Source: Methylobacterium iners | Lineage (GTDB): Bacteria > Pseudomonadota > Alphaproteobacteria > Rhizobiales > Beijerinckiaceae | Direction: 5' to 3' | Length of the DNA: 64,000 nucleotides | NCBI RefSeq assembly: GCF_022179305.1 | Contig: NZ_BPQP01000028.1 | Span: 1 to 64,000 of the forward strand | In this document: in pieces, positions 41,550 through 49,964 of the stretch | Position numbering within the stretch: position 1 is the first letter of the stretch | Layout: each line of letters opens with the position of its first letter | Notes under the pieces: generated by a model | Seen by the model: the letters and a program-made list of their open reading frames with translations, nothing else | The model's database searches: none | What the model was told of the DNA's origin: nothing | Position numbers and translations under genes: made by a program

Positions 41550-42821
41550 TCAGCGCGGGCTGCGCAGCCGCTCCAGCAGCGCCGGCGTCGCGTAGCCGTC
41601 GGCGGTGATCCCCTCCCGGATCTGGTACTGCCGCACCGCCTCGCGCAGCTTCGGCCCGGCCCGGCCGTCGGCCTCGCCGGCATAGAGGCCGCGGGCGGCC
41701 AGCGCCGCCTGAACGCCCTGGAGACCGGCCTTGTCGAGACGGGGCGCCGCGTTCGGCCAGGGTGCCGCGAGCGCCGGCCCGCCGGCGAGGCGATCGGCCA
41801 GGTGGCCCACGGCCAGCGCGTAGGAATCCGAGGTGTTGTAGGCCCGGATCACCTTGAAATTGTCGGTGATCAGGAAGACCGGACCACCCATCCCGCCGGG
41901 CAGGAACAGGCTCGCTTGGCCCGCGGCGGGGAGGGCGCCGCCGTCCGTGCGCTGCACGCCGCGTCGCGCAAAATCACCGAGCTCGCCGCGGTATCGCGTG
42001 AGATCGAAGCCCTCGGGCAGGGCAACCTCGTAGCCCCAGGAGAAGGCGAGGTTCCAGCCGAGATTCTTCAGGTAGCCCGCGATCGAGGCCAGCGCGTCGG
42101 GCTCCGAGGCCCAGATGTCCCGGCTGCCGTCGCCGTCGAAATCGACCGCATGCTTGAGGAAGCTCGAGGGCAGGAATTGCACCTGGCCCATCGCGCCGGC
42201 CCAGGAGCCCTTCATGCGCTCCGGCGCGATGTCGCCCCGCTCAAGGATCGCCAGGGCAGCAAGAAGCTCGTCGCGGAACAGGGTGCCGCGGTGCCGGGCC
42301 TGGGCCAGGGTGGCGAGCGCCCGGATCGTCGGCACGGAGCCGCCGCTCGCGCCGAAATCCGACTCGACGCCCCAGAAGGCGAGGACGATCCAGCGCGGCA
42401 CGCCCGTCTCGGACTCGATCCGGCTCAGCGTCGCCGACAGGCGCGCCGCCTGCGCCCGACCTCGCGTGATCCGGCCGGGAGAGACCGCGCCGACGAGGTA
42501 GTCCCAGACCGGACGGCCGAACTCGCCCTGCTTGCGGGTTCGCGCCAGCACGTCGGCGTCGGGCGTCGTCACGCCTCGAAAGGCGGCGTCGAAGGTGGCC
42601 CGCGAGACCCCGCGTGCCTCCGCGTCCGGACGGAGGGATTCGATGAAGCCGCGGAAATCCTGCGACGCTTCGAGAACACGAGCGGCCGGCTTCGCGCGCG
42701 CACTCCCTCCCCCCTCGCCCGCAGAGGGAGGAGGGAGTGCGCGCGTCGGTTCAGGGGCTGCTGCAGCCGGCACGGACGATGCCGCGGCCAGTGCGACCCA
42801 TCGTAGAAGTCTCGCCCTCAC
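41550..42821 (-). CDS. Lytic murein transglycosylase (MltB-type)
   Basis: A 423-residue exported enzyme that cuts peptidoglycan glycan strands. It has a signal segment (about 1-24, LLRWVALAAASSVPAAAA) and an MltB-type catalytic domain (about 55-340). The catalytic Glu is in FWGVESDFGAS, and GAMGQVQFLPSSFLKHAVDFDGDG follows. A C-terminal peptidoglycan-binding domain (about 360-420, LQGVQAALAARGLY) ends the protein. The start is GTG, overlapping the galE stop by four bases (GTGA). Between signal and catalytic domain, ALPPPSAGEGGGSARA is encoded by a palindromic repeat (42693-42744) lying in frame. Confidence 0.88.
   Translation of the reverse strand: MRARLLRWVALAAASSVPAAAAPEPTRALPPPSAGEGGGSARAKPAARVLEASQDFRGFIESLRPDAEARGVSRATFDAAFRGVTTPDADVLARTRKQGEFGRPVWDYLVGAVSPGRITRGRAQAARLSATLSRIESETGVPRWIVLAFWGVESDFGASGGSVPTIRALATLAQARHRGTLFRDELLAALAILERGDIAPERMKGSWAGAMGQVQFLPSSFLKHAVDFDGDGSRDIWASEPDALASIAGYLKNLGWNLAFSWGYEVALPEGFDLTRYRGELGDFARRGVQRTDGGALPAAGQASLFLPGGMGGPVFLITDNFKVIRAYNTSDSYALAVGHLADRLAGGPALAAPWPNAAPRLDKAGLQGVQAALAARGLYAGEADGRAGPKLREAVRQYQIREGITADGYATPALLERLRSPR
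42693..42744. repeat. Palindromic repeat inside the lytic transglycosylase gene
   Basis: The arms CGCGCGCACTCCCTCC and GGAGGGAGTGCGCGCG flank a short loop; it is close to a perfect 52-base palindrome. It is read in frame as a Pro/Gly/Ser linker just after the signal peptide. Its style matches intergenic repeats of the same phylum. Confidence 0.7.
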
Positions 42822-43810
42822 GTCCGGTTGCGACGCCCGAGCGCCTCCTCCCAAGCCAGCGCCTGCGCGACGATCCCGTCGAGGTCGTCGTGTTTCGGGC
42901 TCCAGCCCAGCTCCGCTCGGATGCGGTCGGCGCCCGCCACGATCCGGGCCGGATCGCCGGGGCGGCGGGGAGAGAGACGCACTTCGAAGTCCCGCCCCGA
43001 GATGCGCTTGACCACCTCGATCACCTCCAGAACCGAATAGCCGCGCCCGTAGCCGCAATTCAGCGTCAGGCTGTCGCCGCCGGAGCGCAGGTGGTCGAGG
43101 GCGACGCGGTGCGCCTCGGCGAGATCGGAGACCTGGATGTAGTCGCGCAGGCAGGAGCCGTCGGGCGTCGGGTAGTCGGTGCCGAACACCTCGAGGTGGC
43201 TTCGCTGGCCCAGCGCGGCCTGCGTCGCGACCTTGATGAGATGCGTCGCGTTCGGCGTCGACTGGCCGGTGCGCCCGCGCGGGTCGGCGCCGGCCACGTT
43301 GAAGTAGCGCAAGATGACGTAGGAGAAGCCATGCGCCTTCGCGGCGTCGGCGATCATCCACTCGCTCATCAGCTTCGAGCGGCCGTAAGGGTTGATCGGC
43401 GCGGCCACCAGATCCTCTGGCACCGGCACGATCTCGGGCTCGCCGTAGACGGCCGCCGTCGAGGAGAAGATGACGTGCTTCACGCCGGTGCGCGCCGCCG
43501 TCTCGATGAGCGCGCGGGTCTTCACGGTGTTGGCGAGGTAGTAGCCGAGCGGATCGGCGACGGAATCCGGCACCACGATCTTGGCCGCGAAATGGGCGAT
43601 CGCGTCGACGCGGTGCTGGAGAATGAGCTCGGTGACGAGGGCCTGGTCGGCCACGTCGCCCACCACGAGCTTGACCTCCGGCGGCAGCGCCCAGTCGAAC
43701 CCGGTCGAGAGATCGTCGAGGACGATGATCTCCTCCTGGCCCGCATCGATCAGCGCCAGCACCATGTGGCTGCCGATGTAGCCCGCCCCGCCCGTGACCA
43801 GAACTGCCAT
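42818..43810 (-). CDS. galE: UDP-glucose 4-epimerase
   Basis: GalE interconverts UDP-glucose and UDP-galactose for surface polysaccharide synthesis. The 330-residue product has the NAD Rossmann motif VTGGAGYIGSH at the N-terminus. It also has the catalytic Ser/Tyr segment FSSTAAVYG and NPYGRSK with the YxxxK pair, and the GRGYSVLEVI region. The start follows a strong GGGAGGA ribosome site; an ATG nine codons earlier is less likely. The stop overlaps the transglycosylase GTG start. galU lies divergently 166 bases upstream. Confidence 0.94.
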   Translation of the reverse strand: MAVLVTGGAGYIGSHMVLALIDAGQEEIIVLDDLSTGFDWALPPEVKLVVGDVADQALVTELILQHRVDAIAHFAAKIVVPDSVADPLGYYLANTVKTRALIETAARTGVKHVIFSSTAAVYGEPEIVPVPEDLVAAPINPYGRSKLMSEWMIADAAKAHGFSYVILRYFNVAGADPRGRTGQSTPNATHLIKVATQAALGQRSHLEVFGTDYPTPDGSCLRDYIQVSDLAEAHRVALDHLRSGGDSLTLNCGYGRGYSVLEVIEVVKRISGRDFEVRLSPRRPGDPARIVAGADRIRAELGWSPKHDDLDGIVAQALAWEEALGRRNRT

Positions 43811-43976
43811 TCTCGTTCCTCCCGCTTCCCGCAGCACCGTTCTATCGTAAAGTCCCGGCGTCGTTTATGCCGCAGGGGCCGCGTCGGTCGCGACGACCCG
43901 GTGAGACTTAAACGTTTCGAGCTTCGCGAGCCGCCACCGGTTCGTCCCCGTCTTCCTATCGACTGGACCACTTTCG

Positions 43977-44843
43977 ATGAAACCCATTCGCAAGGCCGTC
44001 CTCCCCGTCGCCGGTCTCGGCACCCGCTTCCTTCCCGCCACCAAGGCGGTGCCCAAGGAGATGCTCACCGTCGTCGACCGGCCGGTCGTGCAGCACGTCG
44101 TCGACGAGGCCCGCGAGGCCGGCATCGAGCACTTCATCTTCGTCACCGGCCGCGGCAAGGCGGTGATCGAGGACCATTTCGACATCGCGTTCGAGCTCGA
44201 CCACACCCTGCAGGCGCGCGGCAAGCAGGCGGCCTACGAGGAGCTGAAGCGCGACCTGCCCAAGGCCGGCCAGACGAGCTTCACCCGCCAGCAGGCGCCG
44301 CTGGGCCTCGGCCATGCCGTCTGGTGCGCCCGCGAGATCGTCGGCGATGAGCCCTTCGCGGTGCTCTTGCCCGACATGCTCAGCCGCGGCTGCATGGGCC
44401 AGATGCTTTCGGCCTACGAGCGGCACGGCGGCAACATCATCGCCGTCGAGGAGGTGAAGCCGGAGGAGACGCACCAGTACGGCATCGTCAGCGTCGGCGA
44501 GACCTTCGACCGGACCTTCGAGATCACCGGGATGGTCGAGAAGCCCAAGCAGGGGACCGCGCCCTCGAACTTCATCATCTCGGGCCGCTACATCCTGCAG
44601 CCCGAGATCTTCGCCATCCTGGAGCGCGGCGAGACCGGTGCCGGCGGCGAGATCCAGCTCACCGACGCGATGATCAAGCTCGCCGCGGAGCAGAACTTCT
44701 TTGGGCTGCGCTACGAGGGCCGGACCTACGACACCGGCTCCAAGCTCGGCTTCCTCACCGCCAACATCGCCTACGCCCTGGAGCGCGAGGATCTCGCCGG
44801 GCCGCTCAAGGCCGAGATCGCCGCCCTGTTGGGTCGGGCCTGA
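43977..44843 (+). CDS. galU: UTP-glucose-1-phosphate uridylyltransferase
   Basis: GalU makes UDP-glucose from UTP and glucose 1-phosphate, supplying GalE and glycan synthesis. The 288-residue product has the nucleotide-binding signature [18 protein letters not shown] near the N-terminus, [23 protein letters not shown] and the sugar-binding [12 protein letters not shown] segment. Length is normal. It is divergent from galE and followed by a small RNA gene on the same strand. Confidence 0.95.
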   Translation: MKPIRKAVLPVAGLGTRFLPATKAVPKEMLTVVDRPVVQHVVDEAREAGIEHFIFVTGRGKAVIEDHFDIAFELDHTLQARGKQAAYEELKRDLPKAGQTSFTRQQAPLGLGHAVWCAREIVGDEPFAVLLPDMLSRGCMGQMLSAYERHGGNIIAVEEVKPEETHQYGIVSVGETFDRTFEITGMVEKPKQGTAPSNFIISGRYILQPEIFAILERGETGAGGEIQLTDAMIKLAAEQNFFGLRYEGRTYDTGSKLGFLTANIAYALEREDLAGPLKAEIAALLGRA

Positions 44844-44963
44844 GCGAAGAGTTTGCGCCACGGTCAAGCTCTTGCGCTGAGCGCGGGCAAGCCATGCACT
44901 CAGAGCGGGCATTCAGCCCCGAATGAGCCTTGCGTTTTGTGCGTCGCACTTTAATTTGTGCAT

Positions 44964-45055
44964 TGCGGGATCGCGATGGCGTCGCGGTCCGGCAGCCCTA
45001 CTTGGGCGTTTCCTCCCTAGACTTCGGGCCGCTCGCAAGAGCGGCCTTTTTCTTT
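44964..45055 (+). ncRNA. suhB/MmgR-type (alpha-r8) small RNA
   Basis: The segment shows the hallmark of this alphaproteobacterial trans-acting sRNA family: the single-stranded core TTTCCTCCCT (45009-45018) between a 5' stem and an intrinsic terminator. The 5' stem pairs 44968-44976 with 44982-44990 (9 bp). The terminator is an 8-bp stem GGCCGCTC/GAGCGGCC with a GCAA loop (45027-45046) followed by a T-run. A -10-like TTTAAT lies at 44950-44955. In Sinorhizobium, MmgR limits polyhydroxybutyrate storage. The 5' end is approximate; family membership rests on the core motif and architecture. Confidence 0.75.
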
Positions 45056-45072
45056 GCCTGAGGGGGTGATCG

Positions 45073-45978
45073 CTACTCCGCCGCCATGCGGCGAGGTCCG
45101 AGGTCGGCCGCTTCCGCCGCGACGGCCATCACCACCTCCCGAAGCCTCCAGATCAAGTCCGGGAAGCCCGGCGTGATCGCGAGCGTGGACTCGTTCATGT
45201 AGAGCGCCCGGTTGATCTCGATCTGAAGCGCGTGGCGCCCGATATTCGGCTCGCCGTAATGCTCCGTGATGAAGCCGCCCGCGTAGGGCTTGTTGCGGGT
45301 CACCTTGTAGCCCCGGGCGCTCAGATGTCGCTCGAAGGCCGCGATCAGCAGCGGCGCGCAGCTCGTGCCGAAGCGGTCGCCGAGGACGAAGTCGGCCTTC
45401 GCGTCCTCGTCGCGGCCGAGGCTCGACGACGGCATCGAATGGCAATCGATCAGGATGGCGTGGCCGAACTGCCGCGACGTGCGCTGGATGAGGCCGCGCA
45501 GGACCCGGTGATAGGGCTTGTAGAGGTACTCGATGCGCGCCACCGCCTCCTCCACCGGCAGCCGTCCGCGATAGATCTCCTGGCCGTCGGCGACGACGCG
45601 CGGCACCGTTCCGAGCCCGCCCGCGACGCGCATGGAGCGGGTATTGGCGAAGGCCGGCAGCCGCCCGTCGAACATCCGCGGGTCGAGCTCGTAGGGCTCG
45701 CGGTTCACGTCGAGATAGGCGCGGGGGAAATGCGCCCGCATGAGCGGCGCGCCGAGGTCGACCACAGGCGCGAACAACCGGTCGACATAGGCATCCTCCG
45801 ACCGCCGCAGCGCCAGCGCATCGAGGCGCGCCGCGGCGAGGAAGGCGCGCGGGTAGACGGAGCCGGAATGGGGCGTGTTGAACACGAAGGGAAGCGTGTG
45901 CGCTTCGGGCTCGTCGACGACGAAGGGCGGGTCGAAGCCGGCCGCTCCGGCGCCTGGCGCGGGGGTGGGTTCACTCAT
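45073..45978 (-). CDS. N-formylglutamate amidohydrolase
   Basis: A 301-residue zinc-dependent hydrolase of the N-formylglutamate amidohydrolase family, last step of one histidine degradation route. It shows VFNTPHSGSVYP near residue 32, FPRAYLDVNREPYELDPRMF, ILIDCHSMPS with probable metal ligands, GGFITEHYG and LQIEINRALYMNE. No other histidine-use genes are close by. It is divergent from cpdR, an arrangement shared with other Hyphomicrobiales, where these amidohydrolases may act on other N-acyl amino acids. Confidence 0.88.
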   Translation of the reverse strand: MSEPTPAPGAGAAGFDPPFVVDEPEAHTLPFVFNTPHSGSVYPRAFLAAARLDALALRRSEDAYVDRLFAPVVDLGAPLMRAHFPRAYLDVNREPYELDPRMFDGRLPAFANTRSMRVAGGLGTVPRVVADGQEIYRGRLPVEEAVARIEYLYKPYHRVLRGLIQRTSRQFGHAILIDCHSMPSSSLGRDEDAKADFVLGDRFGTSCAPLLIAAFERHLSARGYKVTRNKPYAGGFITEHYGEPNIGRHALQIEINRALYMNESTLAITPGFPDLIWRLREVVMAVAAEAADLGPRRMAAE

Positions 45979-46172
45979 CGGGGCGCGGGCGCCTCGGGGC
46001 GGCGGAGAAACGCATTCCGTCACTTTGGGTGGTACCGCTCGCCCTGTCCACTGCAACACTGCCCGCCCGCGCGCGGCACGACACGCCTCGGGACCGGCCA
46101 CGCTAACACCTTGTTTACCATACCGCCGCTTTATGAAATGAACACAGCGACTCAAGGGTACGGTGCCGTCCG

Positions 46173-46529
46173 ATGAAGATCCTCCTGGCGGAAGACGACA
46201 ACGATATGCGGCGCTTCCTCGCGAAGGCGCTGCAGAACGCCGGCTACGACGTCCTCTCCTTCGACAACGGCCTCTCGGCCTATAACCGCCTGCGCGAGGA
46301 ACCGTTCGAGCTCCTCCTCACCGACATCGTGATGCCGGAGATGGACGGCATCGAGCTGGCGCGCCGCGCGACCGAGCTCGATCCCGACATCAAGGTGATG
46401 TTCATCACCGGCTTCGCGGCGGTCGCCCTGAACCCCGATTCCAAGGCTCCGAAGGATGCGAAGGTGCTCTCGAAGCCCTTCCACCTGCGCGACCTCGTGA
46501 ACGAAGTCGAGAAGCTCCTCGCCGCCTGA
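46173..46529 (+). CDS. cpdR: Single-domain response regulator CpdR
   Basis: CpdR is a stand-alone receiver domain that, when unphosphorylated, directs ClpXP to cell-cycle substrates and helps degrade CtrA. The 118-residue product has LLAEDDNDMRRFL, the phospho-Asp in LLTDIVMPEMDG, the FITGFAAVAL loop, and the Lys in LSKPFHLRDL. Nearly the whole length fits CpdR rather than a general receiver. A degenerate CtrA-like site (CTAA-N7-TTTA, about 46104-46118) lies upstream, but two of eight bases differ. Phosphate usually comes from the CckA-ChpT relay. Confidence 0.93.
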   Translation: MKILLAEDDNDMRRFLAKALQNAGYDVLSFDNGLSAYNRLREEPFELLLTDIVMPEMDGIELARRATELDPDIKVMFITGFAAVALNPDSKAPKDAKVLSKPFHLRDLVNEVEKLLAA

Positions 46530-46614
46530 GGCGAGCTCCTCTGGCGACAAGCATTAGGAAGAGTCCCGGCCCTCGCCTATATGCGAACGGCAACCTCGCC
46601 GGACGCTTCCCACG

Positions 46615-46872
46615 ATGCCGCCCATCACCATCTACACCACGGCCTGGTGTCCCTACTGCTCGGCGGCCAAGAGCCTGCTGAAGGAGAAGGGCGCCGCCTT
46701 CACCGAGATCGACGTCGAGCGCGTGCCCGGCGCGCGCAAGACGATGGTCGAGCGCGCCGGCGGCCGCACCAGCGTGCCGCAGATCTTCATCGGCGAGACC
46801 CATGTCGGGGGCTGCGACGACCTCTACGCCCTGAACGGCGCCGGCAAGCTCGAGCCCCTGCTCGCCTCATGA
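46615..46872 (+). CDS. grxC: Glutaredoxin 3
   Basis: An 85-residue dithiol glutaredoxin with the active site CPYC near residue 12, the cis-Pro motif TSVPQIFIG and the glutathione-binding GGCDDLYAL. It reduces disulfides and mixed glutathione disulfides. The stop overlaps the start of the nitrilase-like gene by four bases (ATGA). The grxC-nitrilase-DUF1178 order is common in alphaproteobacteria. Confidence 0.94.
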   Translation: MPPITIYTTAWCPYCSAAKSLLKEKGAAFTEIDVERVPGARKTMVERAGGRTSVPQIFIGETHVGGCDDLYALNGAGKLEPLLAS

Positions 46873-47714
46873 CCGAAACCCGCTTCGTCGCCGCCTGCGT
46901 CCAGATGCGCTCGGGACGCGATCCCCTCGCCAACCGCGACGCGGCCGTCGCCGGGCTTCGGGAGGCTGCCGCCGCCGGCGCGCATTACGTGCAGACGCCG
47001 GAGATGACCTCGCTGGTCGAGCGCAGCCGCACGAAGCTCTTCGAGCAGGTGCGCGGGCAGGACGAGGACGCGACGCTCGCGAGCCTGCGCGAAGTCGCCC
47101 GCGAGCTCGGCATCGTCGTCCATATCGGCTCGCTGGCCGTGCGCAGCGGCGAGAAGATCGCCAACCGCGCCTTCCTCATCGACGCCGAGGGCGCGATCAC
47201 CGCGGCCTACGACAAGCTCCACCTCTACGACGTCGATCTGCCGAACGGCGAGCGCTGGCGGGAATCCGCGCTCTACACCTGCGGCGACCGTGCGATCGTC
47301 GCCGAGACGCCCTGGGCGCCGCTCGGGTTGGCGATCTGCTACGACCTGCGCTTCCCGGCGCTCTACCACGCGCTGGCCCAGGCGGGCGCCGCGGTGCTGA
47401 CGGCGCCGGCCTGCTTCACCCGCCAGACCGGGGAGGCGCATTGGCACGTCCTGCACCGGGCGCGCGCCATCGAGACCGGCTCCTTCATGATCTCGGCCGC
47501 GCAGGGCGGGGTGCACGAGGACGGCCGCGAGACCTACGGCCACTCCCTGATCATCGATCCCTGGGGCCGGGTGCTCGCCGATGCCGGCGGGGCGGAACCC
47601 GGCGTCATCCTGGCCGAGATCGACCTCGCCCTAGTCACGGATGCGCGGGCGCGCATCCCCACCCTCCAGCACGCCAGACCGTTCACGATCGAGCGGGCAG
47701 GCCGCGCCGCCTGA
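46869..47714 (+). CDS. Carbon-nitrogen hydrolase (Nit1-like, deaminated glutathione amidase type)
   Basis: A 281-residue nitrilase-superfamily amidase with the Glu-Lys-Cys triad visible in QTPEMTSLV, YDKLHLYDVDLP and ICYDLRFPALY. Its closest functional match by motif is Nit1/YbeM, which hydrolyses deaminated glutathione, a by-product of transaminases. Its coupling to grxC by a four-base overlap supports a link to glutathione metabolism. Some relatives are omega-amidases, which cannot be excluded. Confidence 0.86.
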   Translation: MTETRFVAACVQMRSGRDPLANRDAAVAGLREAAAAGAHYVQTPEMTSLVERSRTKLFEQVRGQDEDATLASLREVARELGIVVHIGSLAVRSGEKIANRAFLIDAEGAITAAYDKLHLYDVDLPNGERWRESALYTCGDRAIVAETPWAPLGLAICYDLRFPALYHALAQAGAAVLTAPACFTRQTGEAHWHVLHRARAIETGSFMISAAQGGVHEDGRETYGHSLIIDPWGRVLADAGGAEPGVILAEIDLALVTDARARIPTLQHARPFTIERAGRAA

Positions 47715-47727
47715 AAACCCCGCAGCC

Positions 47728-48198
47728 ATGATCCGGTACAATCTTCACTGCGATTCCGGCCACGCCTTCGAGAGCTGGTTCCCGTCGAGCGCGTCCTACG
47801 ACGAGCAGGCGGCCCGCGGCCTCGTGAGCTGCCCGGTCTGCAACTCGGTGACGGTGGCCAAGGCCATGATGGCGCCGGCCCTGTCCCGCGGCAGCCGCGC
47901 GCCGGCTCTGATCGAGGCGGAGGCCGTCCCGACGGCGCCGGCTCCGCCCGAGCCGGTCGCGATGATCTCGGAGCCGGAGCGGCAGATCCGGGCGATGCTG
48001 CGCGCCGTGCGCGAGCACGTCGCCAAGACGGCCGACCATGTCGGCGGGCGCTTCCCCGAGGAGGCGCGGCGGATGCATTACGGCGAGATCCCCGCGCGCG
48101 CGATCTACGGCGAGGCGAGCCCCGACGAGGCGCGGGCCCTCGTCGAGGAAGGCATCGACGTCGCCCCGCTGCCGACGCTACCGGACGATCGCCACTAG
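47728..48198 (+). CDS. DUF1178 family protein
   Basis: A 156-residue protein of the DUF1178 family. The N-terminus has a zinc-ribbon-like pattern: CDSGHAFESWFPSS and CPVCNS. A Pro/Ala linker follows, then a helical C-terminal part (about 85-150) with HVGGRFPEEARRMHYGEIPARAIYGEAS, typical of the family. The function is unknown. It lies 13 bases after the nitrilase-like gene, in the same operon, and converges with dsbB. Confidence 0.88.
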   Translation: MIRYNLHCDSGHAFESWFPSSASYDEQAARGLVSCPVCNSVTVAKAMMAPALSRGSRAPALIEAEAVPTAPAPPEPVAMISEPERQIRAMLRAVREHVAKTADHVGGRFPEEARRMHYGEIPARAIYGEASPDEARALVEEGIDVAPLPTLPDDRH

Positions 48199-48202
48199 GC
48201 GG

Positions 48203-48691
48203 TCAGGACCGAGCCGCCGCGGTGCCGGCGATCGAGGCCAGGACAGCCGCGATGACGGCGTTCCATCCGGCGAGCGAGACGCCGAGGAGTCGCCAGGCCG
48301 CCGTCGAGCAATCGACGACGCGAGTCGTCTGCAGCGTGTTCAGGAAATCGCCGACGCTGCTCGGATTGGGGCCGGTGCCGGCACCGCAATCGCTGGGGCC
48401 GGCCCAGAAGCCCCATTCGGCGCCCGCGTGATAGACGCTGAGCCCGGCCCCGTAGAGCAGGCCGAGCGCGGCGAGACCGAGCAACAGCCTGCCGGCGCGC
48501 TCCGGCACGGTCAGCGTCAGGAGCGCGAGCGGCATCGCGGCGTAATAGGGAATGCGCTCGGTCAGGCAGAGCTTGCACGGCGCGTAGCCGAGCACGAGCT
48601 CGAAGTAGAAGGCGCCGGCGATCGTGAGCGCCGACCCGATCAGGACGAGGAGGGCGGCCCGGTAAAGCCGCAGGAGCGCGCCTTCGTTCAT
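48203..48691 (-). CDS. dsbB: Disulfide bond formation protein B
   Basis: A 162-residue inner-membrane protein with four predicted helices, of the DsbB family that passes electrons from DsbA to quinone. The first periplasmic Cys pair is CKLC (about 33-36) within LGYAPCKLCLTERIPYY. Two later Cys (SDCGAG and VVDCST) can form the second pair. No dsbA is in the window. The chosen ATG gives the usual N-terminus; the frame extends upstream without family resemblance. Confidence 0.88.
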   Translation of the reverse strand: MNEGALLRLYRAALLVLIGSALTIAGAFYFELVLGYAPCKLCLTERIPYYAAMPLALLTLTVPERAGRLLLGLAALGLLYGAGLSVYHAGAEWGFWAGPSDCGAGTGPNPSSVGDFLNTLQTTRVVDCSTAAWRLLGVSLAGWNAVIAAVLASIAGTAAARS

Positions 48692-48911
48692 GGCGGAGAG
48701 GAACCTTGGACGAGAGGAATCGAGGGCAGCCGTCGGCGTTGCGTCGAGCCCAATGCGGTAGCAACGGAACGCCACATCGGAAGTTCAGGTCCGTTCGACG
48801 GCGAAGGGCCGCCTTTTGAGCACACCCGCCGCCCGCTGGCGAGACGCCCGCCCTCCGCCGGGCTCGGACCCCCTGGCCCGAAACGCGATCCTGTGCCATG
48901 AGGCGAGGATT

Positions 48912-48998
48912 GCGGGCGTGGTGGAACTGGTAGACGCGCCGGACTCAAAATCCGGTTCTGGTGACAGAGTGTCGGTTCGATTCCGACCGCCCGCACCA
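48912..48998 (+). tRNA. tRNA-Leu (CAA anticodon)
   Basis: An 87-base class II tRNA. The acceptor stem GCGGGCG pairs with CGCCCGC, CCGGA/TCCGG forms the anticodon stem around loop CTCAAAA (anticodon CAA, reading UUG), a long variable arm follows, then the TTCGATT loop. CCA is encoded. It lies 178 bases upstream of rpmI on the same strand. Confidence 0.95.
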
Positions 48999-49059
48999 TC
49001 ACACCCATGCTGCCGGCATTGAAAGCGCGTCGCTTTTCTGTCATAGGCGCCCTCGCGTT

Positions 49060-49095
49060 GAACCGCCCGGCCGATCAGGGCTGCCGTGGCGGTTC
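49060..49095 (+). promoter_or_regulatory. Possible structured leader of rpmI-rplT
   Basis: GAACCGCC (49060-49067) pairs with GGCGGTTC (49088-49095) across a 20-base loop in the leader of the L35/L20 operon. L20 binds such leaders to control its own synthesis in other bacteria; here this is only an inference. Confidence 0.3.
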
Positions 49096-49176
49096 GTGCT
49101 GCTCCACCAGAAGCATCAATCGAGCGCGCATCGCCGGTCCCTCCCGGGCCGGACGCATTCGCGCCAGGAGAGCCAA

Positions 49177-49377
49177 ATGCCCAAGCTGAAGACGAAGTCG
49201 GGCGCGAAGAAGCGCTTCAAGATCACCGGGACCGGTAAGGTCATGTACGCCCAGGCCGGCAAGCGGCACGGGATGATCAAGCGGACGACGAAGCAGATCC
49301 GCAACCTGCGCGGCACCACCACCCTGTTCGAGGGCGATGCCGCCAACGTGAAGAAGTACTTCTTGCCGAACGGCTGA
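49177..49377 (+). CDS. rpmI: 50S ribosomal protein L35
   Basis: A 66-residue basic protein starting [21 protein letters not shown], the standard L35 N-terminus, with [27 protein letters not shown]-type ribosome site precedes the start. rplT follows 46 bases later. infC, often the first gene of this operon in other phyla, is absent. Confidence 0.97.
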
Positions 49378-49423
49378 GCACCTTCACCGTCAGACTGCTT
49401 CCTCTCAACCCAGGAGATCCCAC

Positions 49424-49801
49424 ATGGCCCGCGTCAAGCGCGGCGTGACCAGTCACGCGAAGCACAAGAAAGTCCTCAAGGCCGCCAAGGGCTATTACGG
49501 CCGGCGCAAGAATACGATCCGCATCGCCAAGCAGGCGGTCGAGAAGGGGATGCAGTACGCATACCGCGACCGCAAGAACAAGAAGCGCACCTTCCGCGCC
49601 CTCTGGATCCAGCGTCTCAACGCGGCGGTCCGCGAGCACGGCCTGACCTATTCGCGCTTCATCGATGCGCTCGCGAAGTCAGGCATCGTGGTGGACCGCA
49701 AGGCCCTCTCGGAACTCGCGATCCACGAGCCGGCGAGCTTCGCCGCCGTGGTCGAGAAGGCCAAGGCCGCCCTCCCGGACCAGCAGCGCAAGGCGGCTTA
49801 A
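49424..49801 (+). CDS. rplT: 50S ribosomal protein L20
   Basis: A 125-residue basic protein that binds 23S rRNA early in assembly. It has [39 protein letters not shown] and the [21 protein letters not shown] block. It is followed by a strong hairpin and then pheS. Confidence 0.97.
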   Translation: MARVKRGVTSHAKHKKVLKAAKGYYGRRKNTIRIAKQAVEKGMQYAYRDRKNKKRTFRALWIQRLNAAVREHGLTYSRFIDALAKSGIVVDRKALSELAIHEPASFAAVVEKAKAALPDQQRKAA

Positions 49802-49828
49802 CCGCTCCTGGCGACCGCAACGGTTCAT

Positions 49829-49858
49829 GAAGGCGCGGTCCTCGCGGGCCGCGCCTTC
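49829..49858 (+). terminator. Hairpin after rplT
   Basis: A 10-bp perfect stem GAAGGCGCGG/CCGCGCCTTC with a 10-base loop begins 28 bases after rplT. Further hairpins lie between here and pheS (about 49863-49894 and 49908-49925). No phenylalanine-rich leader peptide was found, so a classic attenuator is not supported. Confidence 0.55.
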
Positions 49859-49964
49859 GTCATGTCCGCGAACCCGTTGCGGGTGCGTCGGACACATCGC
49901 TTGCATCCGCGGGCCCGACCCGCGAAACCCTCGCGCAAGCCCGAAGCAGCCCTGAGTTCCCGCG

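Noticed and set aside
46104-46118. CtrA box upstream of cpdR
   Set aside because: CTAA-N7-TTTA matches only six of eight consensus bases, so it was not listed as a feature.
49829-49964. Phenylalanine attenuator before pheS
   Set aside because: Hairpins are present, but no short leader frame with clustered Phe codons was found.
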